A DNA stretch of 64,000 nucleotides, taken from the NCBI GenBank assembly GCA_017549335.1, contig JAFYVB010000041.1:49552-113551 (forward strand), read 5' to 3'. The DNA is from Clostridia bacterium (GTDB lineage: Bacteria > Bacillota > Clostridia > Christensenellales > Aristaeellaceae). The position numbers were made by a program, and so were the translations under genes. The notes under the pieces were generated by a model that did not search any database, was not told the origin of the DNA, and saw only the letters and a list, made by a program, of their open reading frames with translations. Shown here one piece after another: positions 8,517 to 16,637 of this stretch (position 1 is its first letter; every line of letters begins with the position of its first letter).

Positions 8517-9086
8517 ATGCCCAGCAAGAAAGACAATCTGCCCGTGAGCGTGGATGTCGATCTGGATAACGGCGGCACCATTAAATATGCAAACGAAGTC
8601 ATCGCCATCATTGCCGGCGTAGCAGCCAGCGAGGTGGAAGGCATTGCCGGTATGTGCACCAGCGGCGGCATTTCCGATATTATCGGCCGCAACCGCAATA
8701 TTACCCGCGGCGTAAAGGTGGAGATCGGCAGCGAAGAAGCCAGCGTTGATCTGTACATTACTGTGGAATACGGCTCTCCCATCCAGAAGGTGGCGGCCGA
8801 AGTGCAGGAGAACGTCCGCAAAGCGATTGAGACCATGACGGGCCTTAAAGTTGTGTGCGTGGACGTACACGTACAGGGCGTAAGCTTTGAAAAGGAAAAG
8901 AAGGACGCCCAGTTCGTACTGGAGTCTGCGCATCTTGACAACAGCGCCAAGCTGGCCGAGAAGACCGAGGAGAAGACCGAGGAGAAGACGGAAGAACCTG
9001 CCGAAGAAGCCGTGCAGGCAGAAGCCGAGGCTGCGGAAGAACAAATCGCCGAAGATGCCGAAAATAAGGAAAACGACGCTGAGTAA
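8517..9086 (+). CDS. Asp23/Gls24-family protein (YqhY-like) with acidic repeat tail
   Basis: A 189-residue Asp23/Gls24-family protein. Residues 1-130 form the conserved domain (IKYANEVIAIIAGVAASEVEG, GVKVEIGSEEASVDLYITVEYG, VDVHVQGVSF). The position next to nusB-folD-xseA matches Bacillus yqhY, whose loss disturbs fatty acid synthesis through acetyl-CoA carboxylase; other members anchor at the membrane through AmaP, which is encoded next. The last 55 residues are almost only Glu, Ala, Lys and Thr, encoded in part by three tandem 12-base units (8958-8993). A GTG at 8508 is also in frame, but AAAGGAGG is correctly spaced only for the ATG at 8517. Confidence 0.88.
   Translation: MPSKKDNLPVSVDVDLDNGGTIKYANEVIAIIAGVAASEVEGIAGMCTSGGISDIIGRNRNITRGVKVEIGSEEASVDLYITVEYGSPIQKVAAEVQENVRKAIETMTGLKVVCVDVHVQGVSFEKEKKDAQFVLESAHLDNSAKLAEKTEEKTEEKTEEPAEEAVQAEAEAAEEQIAEDAENKENDAE
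8958..8993 (+). repeat. Three tandem 12-bp units in the asp23-family gene
   Basis: GAGAAGACCGAG occurs twice, followed by a near copy, coding for repeated Glu-Lys-Thr-Glu. The unit is a whole number of codons, so copy-number change would keep the frame. Confidence 0.8.
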
Positions 9087-9104
9087 GGCACTCTGATGTG
9101 CCCA

Positions 9105-9138
9105 AATAAGCGGCGCGCAGGTCGCGTGCCGCTTGTTT
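9105..9138 (+). terminator. Hairpin between asp23-like and amaP genes (possible partial terminator)
   Basis: AATAAGCGGC and GCCGCTTGTT arms with a 13-base loop, followed by a short T-rich stretch. It lies inside an otherwise continuous operon, so it may reduce downstream expression or protect the first message. Confidence 0.45.
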
Positions 9139-9182
9139 ATCGTTCATTGCGCCTTGCACATGAACGTGAAAGGAGATACCCC

Positions 9183-10061
9183 ATGAAAATGAAAATTCTG
9201 GATCGCCTGATCCTGCGTCTGGGAGCGCTTCTGACGCTGCTGACCGGTGCGCTGGCGATCGCAGGCGGCTTTGTGATGAAGGCTGCGTTCAACGGCCTGA
9301 ATCCTGCTCCCGAGTTCCCCAAGAATCTTTTGCCCGTTGCTCTGATCGTTGCAGGCATTGTTACGGTGCTGGTCAGCCTTTATGATATGCTGCTGCCCCG
9401 CCGCTACAATCCCCGCCGCCGCGCTTTTGTGACGCAGCCCACCGAGCACGGTGAACTGCGCATCGCGGTGAGCGCCATCGAAAACCTCATTCTTCGCTGC
9501 GTGGAGATGCACAAGGAAGTCAAGGTGCTGGCCATGCAGATCACCAACCGCCGCGGCGCTGTGAACGTCAATATGCGTGTAGCTGTGAACAGCAACATTT
9601 CCATTCCTCACGCCGTTGAGCAGCTGCAGACTCAGATTAAGCGTTATCTTGCGGCCTCCTCCGGTATCGAAGTGCGTGAGATCGGTGTGTCTGTGGAGCG
9701 TGCAACGGGCGATGAAAGCGCCCTGCCTGCCGAACCTCTGCAGCGTGCGGTGGTTGAAAATGAAGCGCCTGCCGAAGAGAAAAAGGAAAAGATCAGCGTG
9801 CATCAGCGCATTTTCGGCCGTGATACCAGCAAGAGCGTTGCTGAACAGGTAACCGAGGCCGAAGCCGTTGCGGAACCTGCCGTTCCCGAAGCACAGCAAG
9901 AAGCGCCTGCTGAGGAAACCGCGGAAGAAAGCGTTGAAGAAACCGCCGAAACGGCTGAAACCGTGGAAGAAGCAGCGGAAGTTGATGCCCAAACGGCTGA
10001 AACCGAATGCGAATCTGCCAAAGAGCAGCCCGGAGAGAAAAACGAGGAGGCACAGGCATGA
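9183..10061 (+). CDS. amaP: Alkaline shock response membrane anchor protein AmaP
   Basis: A 292-residue membrane protein. Two hydrophobic helices (about residues 10-32 and 48-68) form a membrane hairpin. A cytoplasmic domain follows (residues 80-180: HGELRIAVSAIENLILRCVE, NVNMRVAVNSNISIPHAVEQ) that resembles the Asp23 fold. In staphylococci AmaP tethers Asp23 beneath the membrane, and here an Asp23-family gene is just upstream. The C-terminal 100 residues are a Glu/Ala-rich acidic tail like that of its neighbour, which is not usual for AmaP. The ATG at 9183 follows AAAGGAGA. The stop overlaps the start of the next gene (ATGA). Confidence 0.82.
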   Translation: MKMKILDRLILRLGALLTLLTGALAIAGGFVMKAAFNGLNPAPEFPKNLLPVALIVAGIVTVLVSLYDMLLPRRYNPRRRAFVTQPTEHGELRIAVSAIENLILRCVEMHKEVKVLAMQITNRRGAVNVNMRVAVNSNISIPHAVEQLQTQIKRYLAASSGIEVREIGVSVERATGDESALPAEPLQRAVVENEAPAEEKKEKISVHQRIFGRDTSKSVAEQVTEAEAVAEPAVPEAQQEAPAEETAEESVEETAETAETVEEAAEVDAQTAETECESAKEQPGEKNEEAQA

Positions 10062-10315
10062 GCAAGGAGAAAATGTTTAAAATCGGCACTCCCCAGTGCG
10101 GTGCTTTTTGTGCCGGCTGCGGCGCTGTGCTGGCCGTGCTTTTGATCGCCATTGGCTTTTGGAAAACGGTGTTTATCTTTGCGTTTGCTCTGATCGGTCT
10201 TTTTATCGGCCTTGTGGAAGATAAAAAGGGCGCCGTTCGCCGCGTGATCAATCACTCCATTCCCGGCGAAACCAAGATCGATAACTTCGAAGACATGAAA
10301 AACAAGGAAGAATAA
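10058..10315 (+). CDS. Small membrane protein of the asp23/amaP cluster (DUF2273-like)
   Basis: An 85-residue protein with one long or two closely spaced hydrophobic segments (about residues 15-55, FCAGCGAVLAVLLIAIG then VFIFAFALIGLFIGLVE) and a charged C-terminal tail. Size and position match the DUF2273 proteins that accompany Asp23 and AmaP. It overlaps amaP by four bases (ATGA), with GGAGG upstream inside the amaP tail, so it is translationally coupled. The larger open frame beginning at 10007 has no ribosome binding site. A role in membrane organisation of the Asp23 complex is inferred from context only. Confidence 0.75.
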   Translation: MSKEKMFKIGTPQCGAFCAGCGAVLAVLLIAIGFWKTVFIFAFALIGLFIGLVEDKKGAVRRVINHSIPGETKIDNFEDMKNKEE

Positions 10316-10348
10316 GCCCTCAGGGCATGAATACGGGGGATACCGAAT

Positions 10349-10861
10349 ATGGCTCGTTCAACCGCGCGCATTGCGGCTATGCAGCTTGTTTATGAAAATC
10401 TGATGGGCGGCTGCGGCGAAGATACTCTTTGTCAGCTGATCGCTTTTACGCCTGAAGGCGACGACCAGGCGTATATTGACCGTACTGTGGCGGGCGTAAA
10501 GGCCCATGCCGAGGAACTGGATCAACTGATCGCCAAGTACAGCCCCTCCCGCGGACTGGAACGTATTGCCCGCGTTGATCTTTGCATTCTGCGTGTGGCG
10601 CTTTATGAAATGCAAAACAGCACTGATACCGCCGAATCCATCGTGATCAATGAGGCGGTGGAACTGGCCAAGCGTTTCAGCGAACCTGCCAGCGCCCGCT
10701 TTATCAATGGCGTGCTGGGTGCGGTTTCCCGCGGCGAGAATCCTGAGGATAAGGTGAAAGAGCCTGTCCGCGCCCAGCGTACGCTCCACATCGAAAAAGT
10801 GGATCGCATTGTGCTGGATGATGATAACAAACCCAAAGCAGAGGAAGCACCTGAAGCATGA
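10349..10861 (+). CDS. nusB: Transcription antitermination factor NusB
   Basis: A 170-residue all-helical RNA-binding protein that joins NusE (S10) on boxA RNA to promote antitermination of rRNA operons. Diagnostic parts are the N-terminal RSTARIAAMQLVYE, the middle DRTVAGVKAHAEELDQLI, and LERIARVDLCILRVALYEM followed by INEAVELAKRFSEPASARF. The last 30 residues are a charged tail beyond the usual 130-140 residue core. It lies in the conserved order asp23 family-nusB-folD-xseA-xseB-ispA of Bacillota. GGGGGATA precedes the ATG. Its end overlaps the next gene by four bases (ATGA). Confidence 0.95.
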   Translation: MARSTARIAAMQLVYENLMGGCGEDTLCQLIAFTPEGDDQAYIDRTVAGVKAHAEELDQLIAKYSPSRGLERIARVDLCILRVALYEMQNSTDTAESIVINEAVELAKRFSEPASARFINGVLGAVSRGENPEDKVKEPVRAQRTLHIEKVDRIVLDDDNKPKAEEAPEA

Positions 10862-11796
10862 TCGTATTGGGAATTGATACCAGCTGCTATACCACTTCGG
10901 TGGCGGCTGCCTGTGATCAAGGCATCCTCTGTTCCAATCGCCGGCTCCTGCCTGTGGCAGCCGGCGCGCGCGGCCTTCGCCAAAGCGAGGCCGTTTTTGC
11001 GCATATAAGGCAGCTGCCCGAATTATTTGAAAAGACCATGGAAACCGTCCGCGCACAGGGCAAAGTGGACGCTGTGTGCGTATCTTCCAAGCCCCGTGAC
11101 GATGAAGCATCCTATATGCCGGTTTTTCTGTCAGGCCTTTCTTTTGCCCGTGTGACAGCCTCTGCACTGAATGTGCCGCTGTTTGAAACAACGCACCAGC
11201 GCGGCCATGTACGGGCGGCCTATGAAGGCAGCGGCATGCAGGAGGATACTTATCTTGCCGTGCATCTTTCCGGCGGCACCACCGAGGTTCTGCTGATGGA
11301 CGGAGATAAGCTTTCTCTTCACAGCGGCACGATGGATCTCCATGCCGGTCAGTTTCTCGACCGTGTGGGCGTGAAGATGGGCCTTCATTTCCCGGCAGGG
11401 CCGTATATGGAAGCACTGGCCAAGGAAGGAAAGGCGCAGTCTCGCATCCCTGTCAGCATTCAGGAGGGCAAGTGCCATTTTTCGGGCGCTGAAGCCCGGG
11501 CGATGCAGTGGATCGAAAAAGGTGAAATGCCTAAAGAGGAGATCGCTGCCGAAGTTTTCAGTGTTATTGAACGCACAGTTTTGCGTATGCTTGTACAGGC
11601 GGCAGAGAAAACAGGCGTTGACCGTGTGCTTTTGACAGGCGGCGTAGCCTCTTCGCAGCTGCTTCGCGATCAGCTGCTGGAGATCAACCGTAAGCGCCGC
11701 ATGGGGCTGAAACTGTATTTCGGTCAAAGGGAGTACGCCGGCGACAATGCAGCCGGTGTGGCGCTGATTGGCCGTGACTTGCTCAAGGGGGAATAA
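10858..11796 (+). CDS. TsaD/Kae1-like paralogue (ASKHA fold)
   Basis: A 312-residue member of the ASKHA superfamily related to TsaD, the enzyme that makes t6A in tRNA. GIDTSCYTTSVAA at the N-terminus, the HQRGH pair near residue 105 (matching the metal-binding HxxxH), LSGGTTEVLL near residue 137 and LLTGGVASSQLLRDQL near residue 258 with GDNAAG near 290 all align with TsaD landmarks. It lacks the TsaD segment around YGGVVPE and is shorter than the usual 335-340, so it is probably a paralogue rather than the housekeeping enzyme. A copy at this place between nusB and folD recurs in clostridia, to my knowledge, but its role has not been assigned. Coupled to nusB by ATGA and to folD by a 2-base gap. 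Confidence 0.75.
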   Translation: MIVLGIDTSCYTTSVAAACDQGILCSNRRLLPVAAGARGLRQSEAVFAHIRQLPELFEKTMETVRAQGKVDAVCVSSKPRDDEASYMPVFLSGLSFARVTASALNVPLFETTHQRGHVRAAYEGSGMQEDTYLAVHLSGGTTEVLLMDGDKLSLHSGTMDLHAGQFLDRVGVKMGLHFPAGPYMEALAKEGKAQSRIPVSIQEGKCHFSGAEARAMQWIEKGEMPKEEIAAEVFSVIERTVLRMLVQAAEKTGVDRVLLTGGVASSQLLRDQLLEINRKRRMGLKLYFGQREYAGDNAAGVALIGRDLLKGE

Positions 11797-11798
11797 GG

Positions 11799-12641
11799 AT
11801 GAGCGCGATGATTCTCAGCGGCAAGGAAATGGAAAAGGAACTGCTGGCTTCTCAGATCGAGCGATGCGGGCAGTTAAATGCGCGCGGCATCCATCCGCTG
11901 CTGGCGGTGGTGATGGTGGGCGACGATCCTGCCAGCGAAATCTATGTGCGCAATAAAAGCCGCATGTGCGATGCCGTGGGCATTCTCCAGCAAACGATCC
12001 GTATGCCCGCCGACGTATCTCAGGAAAGCGTGGAAAGAGAGATCGACCGGCTGAATAACGATCCTGCGGTAACGGGTATTCTGGTGCAGCTGCCCCTGCC
12101 CGGACAGCTGGATGAGAATCAGCTGCTGGCCCGTATCCTTCCCCAAAAGGATGTGGATGGGTTCCATGCGCTGAATGCCGGCAAAATGCTGCGCGGTGAA
12201 GCGTGTGCGCTGGCGTGCACGCCGCGGGGAATCATTTATATGCTCAAAAAGGCCGGGGTTCCCATGGAAGGGGCGCACGCCGTTGTGATCGGTCGTTCCA
12301 ATATCGTGGGGAAACCTGTTGCCATGCTGCTTTTGCAGGAAAACTGCACGGTGACGATCTGTCACAGTAAAACCCAAAACCTGGCGGAGATCACCCGTCA
12401 GGGGGATATTCTGATCGCCGCTGTGGGCAAAGCACATTTCGTTACGGCGGATATGGTAAAGCCCGGCGCAGCGGTGATCGACGTGGGCGTCAACCGCGTG
12501 GATGGCAAGGTGACGGGGGACGTGGATTTTGAAAACGTCAAGGAAGTGGCAGGCTATATTTCGCCTGTTCCCGGCGGCGTGGGTCGAATGACGGTCAGTA
12601 TGCTGATGGAGAATACCTTGGAGGCGGCATGCAGGGAGTAA
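11799..12641 (+). CDS. folD: Bifunctional methylenetetrahydrofolate dehydrogenase/cyclohydrolase
   Basis: A 280-residue FolD that interconverts 5,10-methylene-, methenyl- and 10-formyl-tetrahydrofolate in one-carbon metabolism. The catalytic Lys lies in YVRNKSRMC near residue 54, ILVQLPLP near 95 and DVDGFH near 118 build the folate site, and VVIGRSNIVGKPVAMLL near 160 binds NADP. The C-terminal signature reads PVPGGVGRMTVSML, with Arg where Pro is usual (PGGVGPMT). It sits two bases after the TsaD-like gene, and its last 13 bases overlap xseA, so the run is translationally coupled. Confidence 0.95.
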   Translation: MSAMILSGKEMEKELLASQIERCGQLNARGIHPLLAVVMVGDDPASEIYVRNKSRMCDAVGILQQTIRMPADVSQESVEREIDRLNNDPAVTGILVQLPLPGQLDENQLLARILPQKDVDGFHALNAGKMLRGEACALACTPRGIIYMLKKAGVPMEGAHAVVIGRSNIVGKPVAMLLLQENCTVTICHSKTQNLAEITRQGDILIAAVGKAHFVTADMVKPGAAVIDVGVNRVDGKVTGDVDFENVKEVAGYISPVPGGVGRMTVSMLMENTLEAACRE

Positions 12642-13858
12642 CGCTGACAGTATCGGAGCTGAATGATTACGTCCGCAGATCGCTGGCCAGCGATCCCATC
12701 CTGCAGCATATTACCATCAGCGGCGAAGTGAGTAATTTTAAGGTCTATTCCTCGGGTCACTGGTATTTTACCCTCAAGGATGAAATGAGCCGCATTGACT
12801 GCGCCATGTTCCGCCAGCATAATTACAATGCCCGCTTCCTGCCAAGGGACGGCATGCATGTGCTGGTCAAAGGCTCTGCAGGTTTGTATGTGCAGAGCGG
12901 CAAGTATCAGTTTTACGCCGAGGATATTCAGCAGGCGGGTCTTGGCGAGCTGTACCTGAGGTATCTGGAACTGAAAGAAAAGCTGACGAAAGCCGGGCTG
13001 TTTGACAGCACCCGCAAGCGCCCGCTGCCGCTGCTGCCCCGGAAGGTGGGCATTGTTACCTCGGCTTCCGGCGCGGTATTGCATGATATCCGTACCGTTG
13101 CCGGCAGACGTTTCCCGGGGATCCCGCTGGTGCTGCGGCCTTCGCTGGTACAAGGCGAGGGCGCTGCCCAGGATATTGCCCGGGGCATTCTGGAAGTATC
13201 CGCCGTGCCTGAAGTGGACGTTGTGATCGTGGGACGCGGCGGCGGCTCGATGGAAGATCTTTGGGCGTTCAATGAAGAAGTGGTCGTCCGCGCGGTGGCG
13301 GCTTGCCCGGTGCCGGTAATTTCGGCGGTGGGACACGAAACCGATCATACCTTGTGTGATCTGGCAGCCGATATGCGGGCGCCCACGCCTTCAGCGGCGG
13401 CAGAGCTTGCCGTGCCCGAAAGAGAGGCGCTGATCGATCAAATCGACGGAATGCTCTTTGATATGCGCCGTGCGGCACAGAATAAAATGCTTCAGTGCGG
13501 CAATCGTCTTGCGGTATTTGAGAGGCGTCTGATGCAGCGCGATCCGCGCAGTGTGCTTGACAGGCTGCAGCTGGAAAACAGCCATCTGACCGAAAAAATG
13601 CATTCTGCCATGCAAAAACAGCTTGCACTCCGTGAGATGCGGCTGGACGGCTTGCTTTCAAAGATTGACGCCGTAGGCCCTGTCAATGTTCTTCGTCGCG
13701 GTTATACCATCGCCATGAAGGATAACAAGCCCGTGACAAAGGTAGCGGGTGCGCAGGGCGATATGACGCTGATATTCAATGATGGGCGCGCGCAGGTGCG
13801 TGTGCTTTCAACCGAAAGGGGGATGCTCCTTGGCAGCGAAGAAAAAGCAGACGTTTGA
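12629..13858 (+). CDS. xseA: Exodeoxyribonuclease VII large subunit
   Basis: A 409-residue large subunit of exonuclease VII, which degrades single-stranded DNA. The N-terminal OB fold (LTVSELNDYVRRSL, ISGEVSNFKVYSSGHWYFTLKD) binds DNA. The catalytic domain shows GIVTSASGAVLHDI near residue 135, VDVVIVGRGGGSMEDLWAFNEE near 205 and ISAVGHETDHTLCDLAADMRAPTPSAAAE near 240. A coiled-coil region and a C-terminal segment with LRRGYTIAM follow. It overlaps folD by 13 bases at its start and xseB by 29 bases at its end, so both subunits are made from one message. Confidence 0.95.
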   Translation: MQGVTLTVSELNDYVRRSLASDPILQHITISGEVSNFKVYSSGHWYFTLKDEMSRIDCAMFRQHNYNARFLPRDGMHVLVKGSAGLYVQSGKYQFYAEDIQQAGLGELYLRYLELKEKLTKAGLFDSTRKRPLPLLPRKVGIVTSASGAVLHDIRTVAGRRFPGIPLVLRPSLVQGEGAAQDIARGILEVSAVPEVDVVIVGRGGGSMEDLWAFNEEVVVRAVAACPVPVISAVGHETDHTLCDLAADMRAPTPSAAAELAVPEREALIDQIDGMLFDMRRAAQNKMLQCGNRLAVFERRLMQRDPRSVLDRLQLENSHLTEKMHSAMQKQLALREMRLDGLLSKIDAVGPVNVLRRGYTIAMKDNKPVTKVAGAQGDMTLIFNDGRAQVRVLSTERGMLLGSEEKADV

Positions 13859-14039
13859 AGAACGTCTTGAACAGCTGGAAGGGCTGGTCAAAGCCATGGA
13901 AGAGGGCGGCATGACGCTGGAAGAAACCCTTACCCATTACGAAAAGGGAATTAAACTGGCTGCACAGCTCAAGCAGGATCTTGAGATTGCCCGGGAAAGA
14001 CTGACGGTACTGGGCGAAGGATCGGCGGAGGAAGCATGA
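13830..14039 (+). CDS. xseB: Exodeoxyribonuclease VII small subunit
   Basis: A 69-residue helical small subunit with the signature FEERLEQLEGLVKAMEEGG and LEETLTHYEKGIKLA. The frame is open to 13779, but the best start is a TTG at 13830, about 8 bases after a GGGGGA ribosome binding site. This gives the usual family length. The rare start and the overlap with xseA (29 bases) would keep small-subunit synthesis tied to xseA translation. The end overlaps ispA by four bases (ATGA). Confidence 0.88.
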   Translation: MAAKKKQTFEERLEQLEGLVKAMEEGGMTLEETLTHYEKGIKLAAQLKQDLEIARERLTVLGEGSAEEA

Positions 14040-14902
14040 GTTATAACGAACAATATGATTTCTACCGCAAGGCTGTAGAAGAAACGCTGCAAACGGCAGT
14101 GCCGGGGGATGTTCCCCAGCCTCTGCAGGATGCAATGCGTTACAGCTTGCTGGCCGGGGGAAAGCGTTTGCGGCCCGTGCTGCTGCTGGCCTCCTATGCC
14201 ATGCTGAACGATGATCTGACGGATGCGCTGCCCTTTGCAGCTGCTCTTGAAATGGTGCATACCTATTCGCTGATCCACGATGATCTGCCGGCCATGGATA
14301 ATGATGATCTGCGCCGCGGCCGGCCTACCTGCCATAAGGTGTATGGCGAAGGCATGGCGGTGCTGGCAGGCGACGGGCTTTTGTCGCTGGCTTTTGAAAC
14401 CATGGCGGAAAGCAGGCATCCGAAGGCGTTTGAAGCGCTGAAGGAGCTTGCCATGCGCTGCGGTACCCGCGGTATGGTGGCGGGCCAGTGCAAGGATCTG
14501 CAGGCGGAGGAAACGGGCGGGGACGCCGAAACGCTGCAATATATTCACCTGCATAAAACGGCTGATCTGCTGACGGCTCCCGTTGTTATGGGGCTGATCC
14601 TTGCGGGGGCGGACGAGAATCAGCTTGCCGCAGGCCGGGAATTCGGAAAGAATCTGGGCATGGCGTTCCAGATCATCGACGATATTCTGGATGAAACCAG
14701 CGATGCAAAGACGCTGGGCAAGACCGTGGGCAAGGATGCGGCGGAGAACAAATGCACGTGGACGCGTGTGTACGGTCTTGACAAAGCCCGGGAAGACGCT
14801 GCGTCATACACCGAAAAAGCGGTAAACAGCCTTGAAATCTTCGGAAATCGTGAGAATTTCTTAAAAATACTTGCGCAGCGTGCGCTTGTTCGCGTACAAT
14901 AA
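14036..14902 (+). CDS. ispA: Polyprenyl synthetase, farnesyl/geranyl diphosphate synthase
   Basis: A 288-residue trans-prenyltransferase that condenses isopentenyl diphosphate with allylic diphosphates. GGKRLRPVLLL near residue 40, the first Asp-rich motif DDLPAMDNDDLRRGRPT near residue 82 and the second, FQIIDDILDETSD near residue 215, are all intact. The two residues inserted in the first motif (DDxxxxD) are typical of bacterial IspA. The product is probably farnesyl diphosphate for undecaprenyl and quinone precursors. A dxs gene, often next, is not present here. It ends 29 bases before the next gene. Confidence 0.93.
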   Translation: MSYNEQYDFYRKAVEETLQTAVPGDVPQPLQDAMRYSLLAGGKRLRPVLLLASYAMLNDDLTDALPFAAALEMVHTYSLIHDDLPAMDNDDLRRGRPTCHKVYGEGMAVLAGDGLLSLAFETMAESRHPKAFEALKELAMRCGTRGMVAGQCKDLQAEETGGDAETLQYIHLHKTADLLTAPVVMGLILAGADENQLAAGREFGKNLGMAFQIIDDILDETSDAKTLGKTVGKDAAENKCTWTRVYGLDKAREDAASYTEKAVNSLEIFGNRENFLKILAQRALVRVQ

Positions 14903-14931
14903 TATAAGTACTTTTTTAGGAGGAACCTAAG

Positions 14932-15498
14932 ATGATCACCGATAATTTTCTCGAAGAAGTAGCAACCAAAAGAAACCGCGGCCTGCAGTCTGTGACCTAT
15001 GCGATGGCGACGGTGATGATGTTTATTCTGGCGATTTACGGCGCAATGAATATTTCTGTACTGCCGTATATGCTTACGGACGGATCGGTTGACATGGGAC
15101 AAAAGATTTTCAGCACCGTATATATGCTGATTATCATTGGCGTTGCGGTTTTCCTGTTCCTGTTCCGCGACCGCATCCGCACCGAGTACGAATATACCTT
15201 CACCAACGGTCAGATGGACTTTGCGCAGGTGTTCAACAACAAAAAGCGCAAGAATCTGGGTACCATGAACATCCGCAACGTGGAAGCCATGGGTCTGGTG
15301 AATTCCGGCAGCTTCCGCCGCTATCTTGAAATGAAGGACGTTAAGCGCAGCAACTGGTTTGTCAACCGTGACGCGCAGCTGTTCTATTTCTTCTTCAGCA
15401 AGGACAATCAGAAGCGCATGATCATCATCGAAGTCAGCGATGAAATGCTTAAGCTGATCAAGCGCTATGCTGCGCAGGGAACGTATCAGGTGAACTAA
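14932..15498 (+). CDS. Membrane protein with PH-like cytoplasmic domain (DUF6106-like)
   Basis: A 188-residue protein. Two transmembrane helices lie near residues 22-48 and 64-82, followed by a beta-rich segment (EYEYTFTNGQMDFAQVFNNK, IRNVEAMGLVNSGSF) of the kind seen in bacterial PH-like domains. It resembles clostridial proteins annotated as DUF6106; I am not certain of the family number. No function is known. AGGAGG precedes the ATG by 7 bases. The stop overlaps the start of the cysteine desulfurase gene (TAATG), so it belongs to the same operon. Confidence 0.65.
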   Translation: MITDNFLEEVATKRNRGLQSVTYAMATVMMFILAIYGAMNISVLPYMLTDGSVDMGQKIFSTVYMLIIIGVAVFLFLFRDRIRTEYEYTFTNGQMDFAQVFNNKKRKNLGTMNIRNVEAMGLVNSGSFRRYLEMKDVKRSNWFVNRDAQLFYFFFSKDNQKRMIIIEVSDEMLKLIKRYAAQGTYQVN

Positions 15499-16634
15499 TG
15501 CAGTGCTATCTGGATAACAGTGCCACAACGCGGCCTACGGCGTATGTGGCCGATGCCGTGCGCGAATGTATGCTGGAGGGGTTTTATAACCCCTCTGCGC
15601 TGTATGCACCGGCACTGACAAGCGAAAAGAAGATGTCCGCCTGCCGTGAAGCCATTGCAAAAGAGCTTCATGCCGACAGCCGCAATGTGATCTTCACATC
15701 GGGCGGCACCGAAGCGGATAATCTGGCTATTTTGGGAACAATGGCAAGTGTTCGCGGCGGCAGAGTGCTGTTTTCTGCCGGTGAGCATCCTGCCGTACGG
15801 GCTGCCTGCGAAAGCCTGAAGGATCGCTTTGACGTGCAGGAGATCCCCTATGACCAAACGGGCAGGATCGATCTTGCTGCGCTGGAAAGCCTGCTGATTC
15901 CCGAAACACGGCTGATCTGCGTGATGCAGGTAAACAACGAAACGGGGGCGATCATGCAGCTTCCCGAGATTGCGCAGCTGCGGGACAAGCTTTGTCCGCA
16001 GGCGCTTTTGCATGTGGACGGTGTGCAGGGCTTTATGCGTTTGCCTGTGGATATGCGCAAAACCGGCATTGACAGCTATGCGCTGTCGGGACATAAAATC
16101 CATGCGCCCAAGGGCATTGGTGCGCTGGTCACCTCAAGCCGTGTCAAGCTGACGGCCAGAGCGCTGGGCGGCGGTCAGGAAAAGAATCTGCGCTCCGGCA
16201 CCGAAAATACGCCGGGGATTGCGGGCCTGCTGGCAGCCATCGAAACCTATCCCAAAGAAAACAACATGATGGCTGTGAAACTCCATCTGTATGAGCAGCT
16301 GAAAGAGATCGCGGGGGACAGGTTCTTTGTCAACGGTCCTGATCCCAGGGAAGGCGCCGCGCATATTCTGAATTGCTCCATGGTTCCTGTTCGCTCTGAA
16401 ACGATGCTCTACGCCCTTGAAGGCGACGGGGTGTATGTTGCCAACGGTTCGGCCTGTTCGTCCCGTAAGCAGAAAATTTCCGCCGTTCTGGCGGCAATGC
16501 AGATCCCCCGCAAGCAGGCGGAATCCGCCGTTCGTTTTTCCCTTTCGCCCTATACCACGGTGGAGGAGATCGATTACGCCGTTTCCTGCATCCGCCGTCA
16601 TTACGATATGTTCAAACGCTATGAAAGAAGGTAA
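15498..16634 (+). CDS. Cysteine desulfurase (NifS/IscS family), ThiI partner
   Basis: A 378-residue PLP enzyme that takes sulfur from cysteine as an enzyme-bound persulfide. YLDNSATT at the N-terminus, SGGTEADNLAILG near residue 74, LHVDGVQ near 170, the PLP lysine in LSGHKIHAPKGIGAL near 195-205 and the catalytic cysteine loop ANGSACSSRKQ near 315 are intact. It lies 3 bases upstream of thiI, the usual arrangement for the desulfurase that supplies ThiI (NifZ type) for 4-thiouridine in tRNA and thiazole synthesis. A role in iron-sulfur cluster assembly cannot be excluded, but no iscU or sufU is adjacent. Confidence 0.9.
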   Translation: MQCYLDNSATTRPTAYVADAVRECMLEGFYNPSALYAPALTSEKKMSACREAIAKELHADSRNVIFTSGGTEADNLAILGTMASVRGGRVLFSAGEHPAVRAACESLKDRFDVQEIPYDQTGRIDLAALESLLIPETRLICVMQVNNETGAIMQLPEIAQLRDKLCPQALLHVDGVQGFMRLPVDMRKTGIDSYALSGHKIHAPKGIGALVTSSRVKLTARALGGGQEKNLRSGTENTPGIAGLLAAIETYPKENNMMAVKLHLYEQLKEIAGDRFFVNGPDPREGAAHILNCSMVPVRSETMLYALEGDGVYVANGSACSSRKQKISAVLAAMQIPRKQAESAVRFSLSPYTTVEEIDYAVSCIRRHYDMFKRYERR

Positions 16635-16637
16635 ATT

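Noticed and set aside
11799-12641. FolD signature PGGVGRMT instead of PGGVGPMT as sign of inactivity
   Set aside because: The catalytic Lys, Gln and Asp are intact and the change lies at a position that varies in some FolD proteins, so I do not regard it as a defect.
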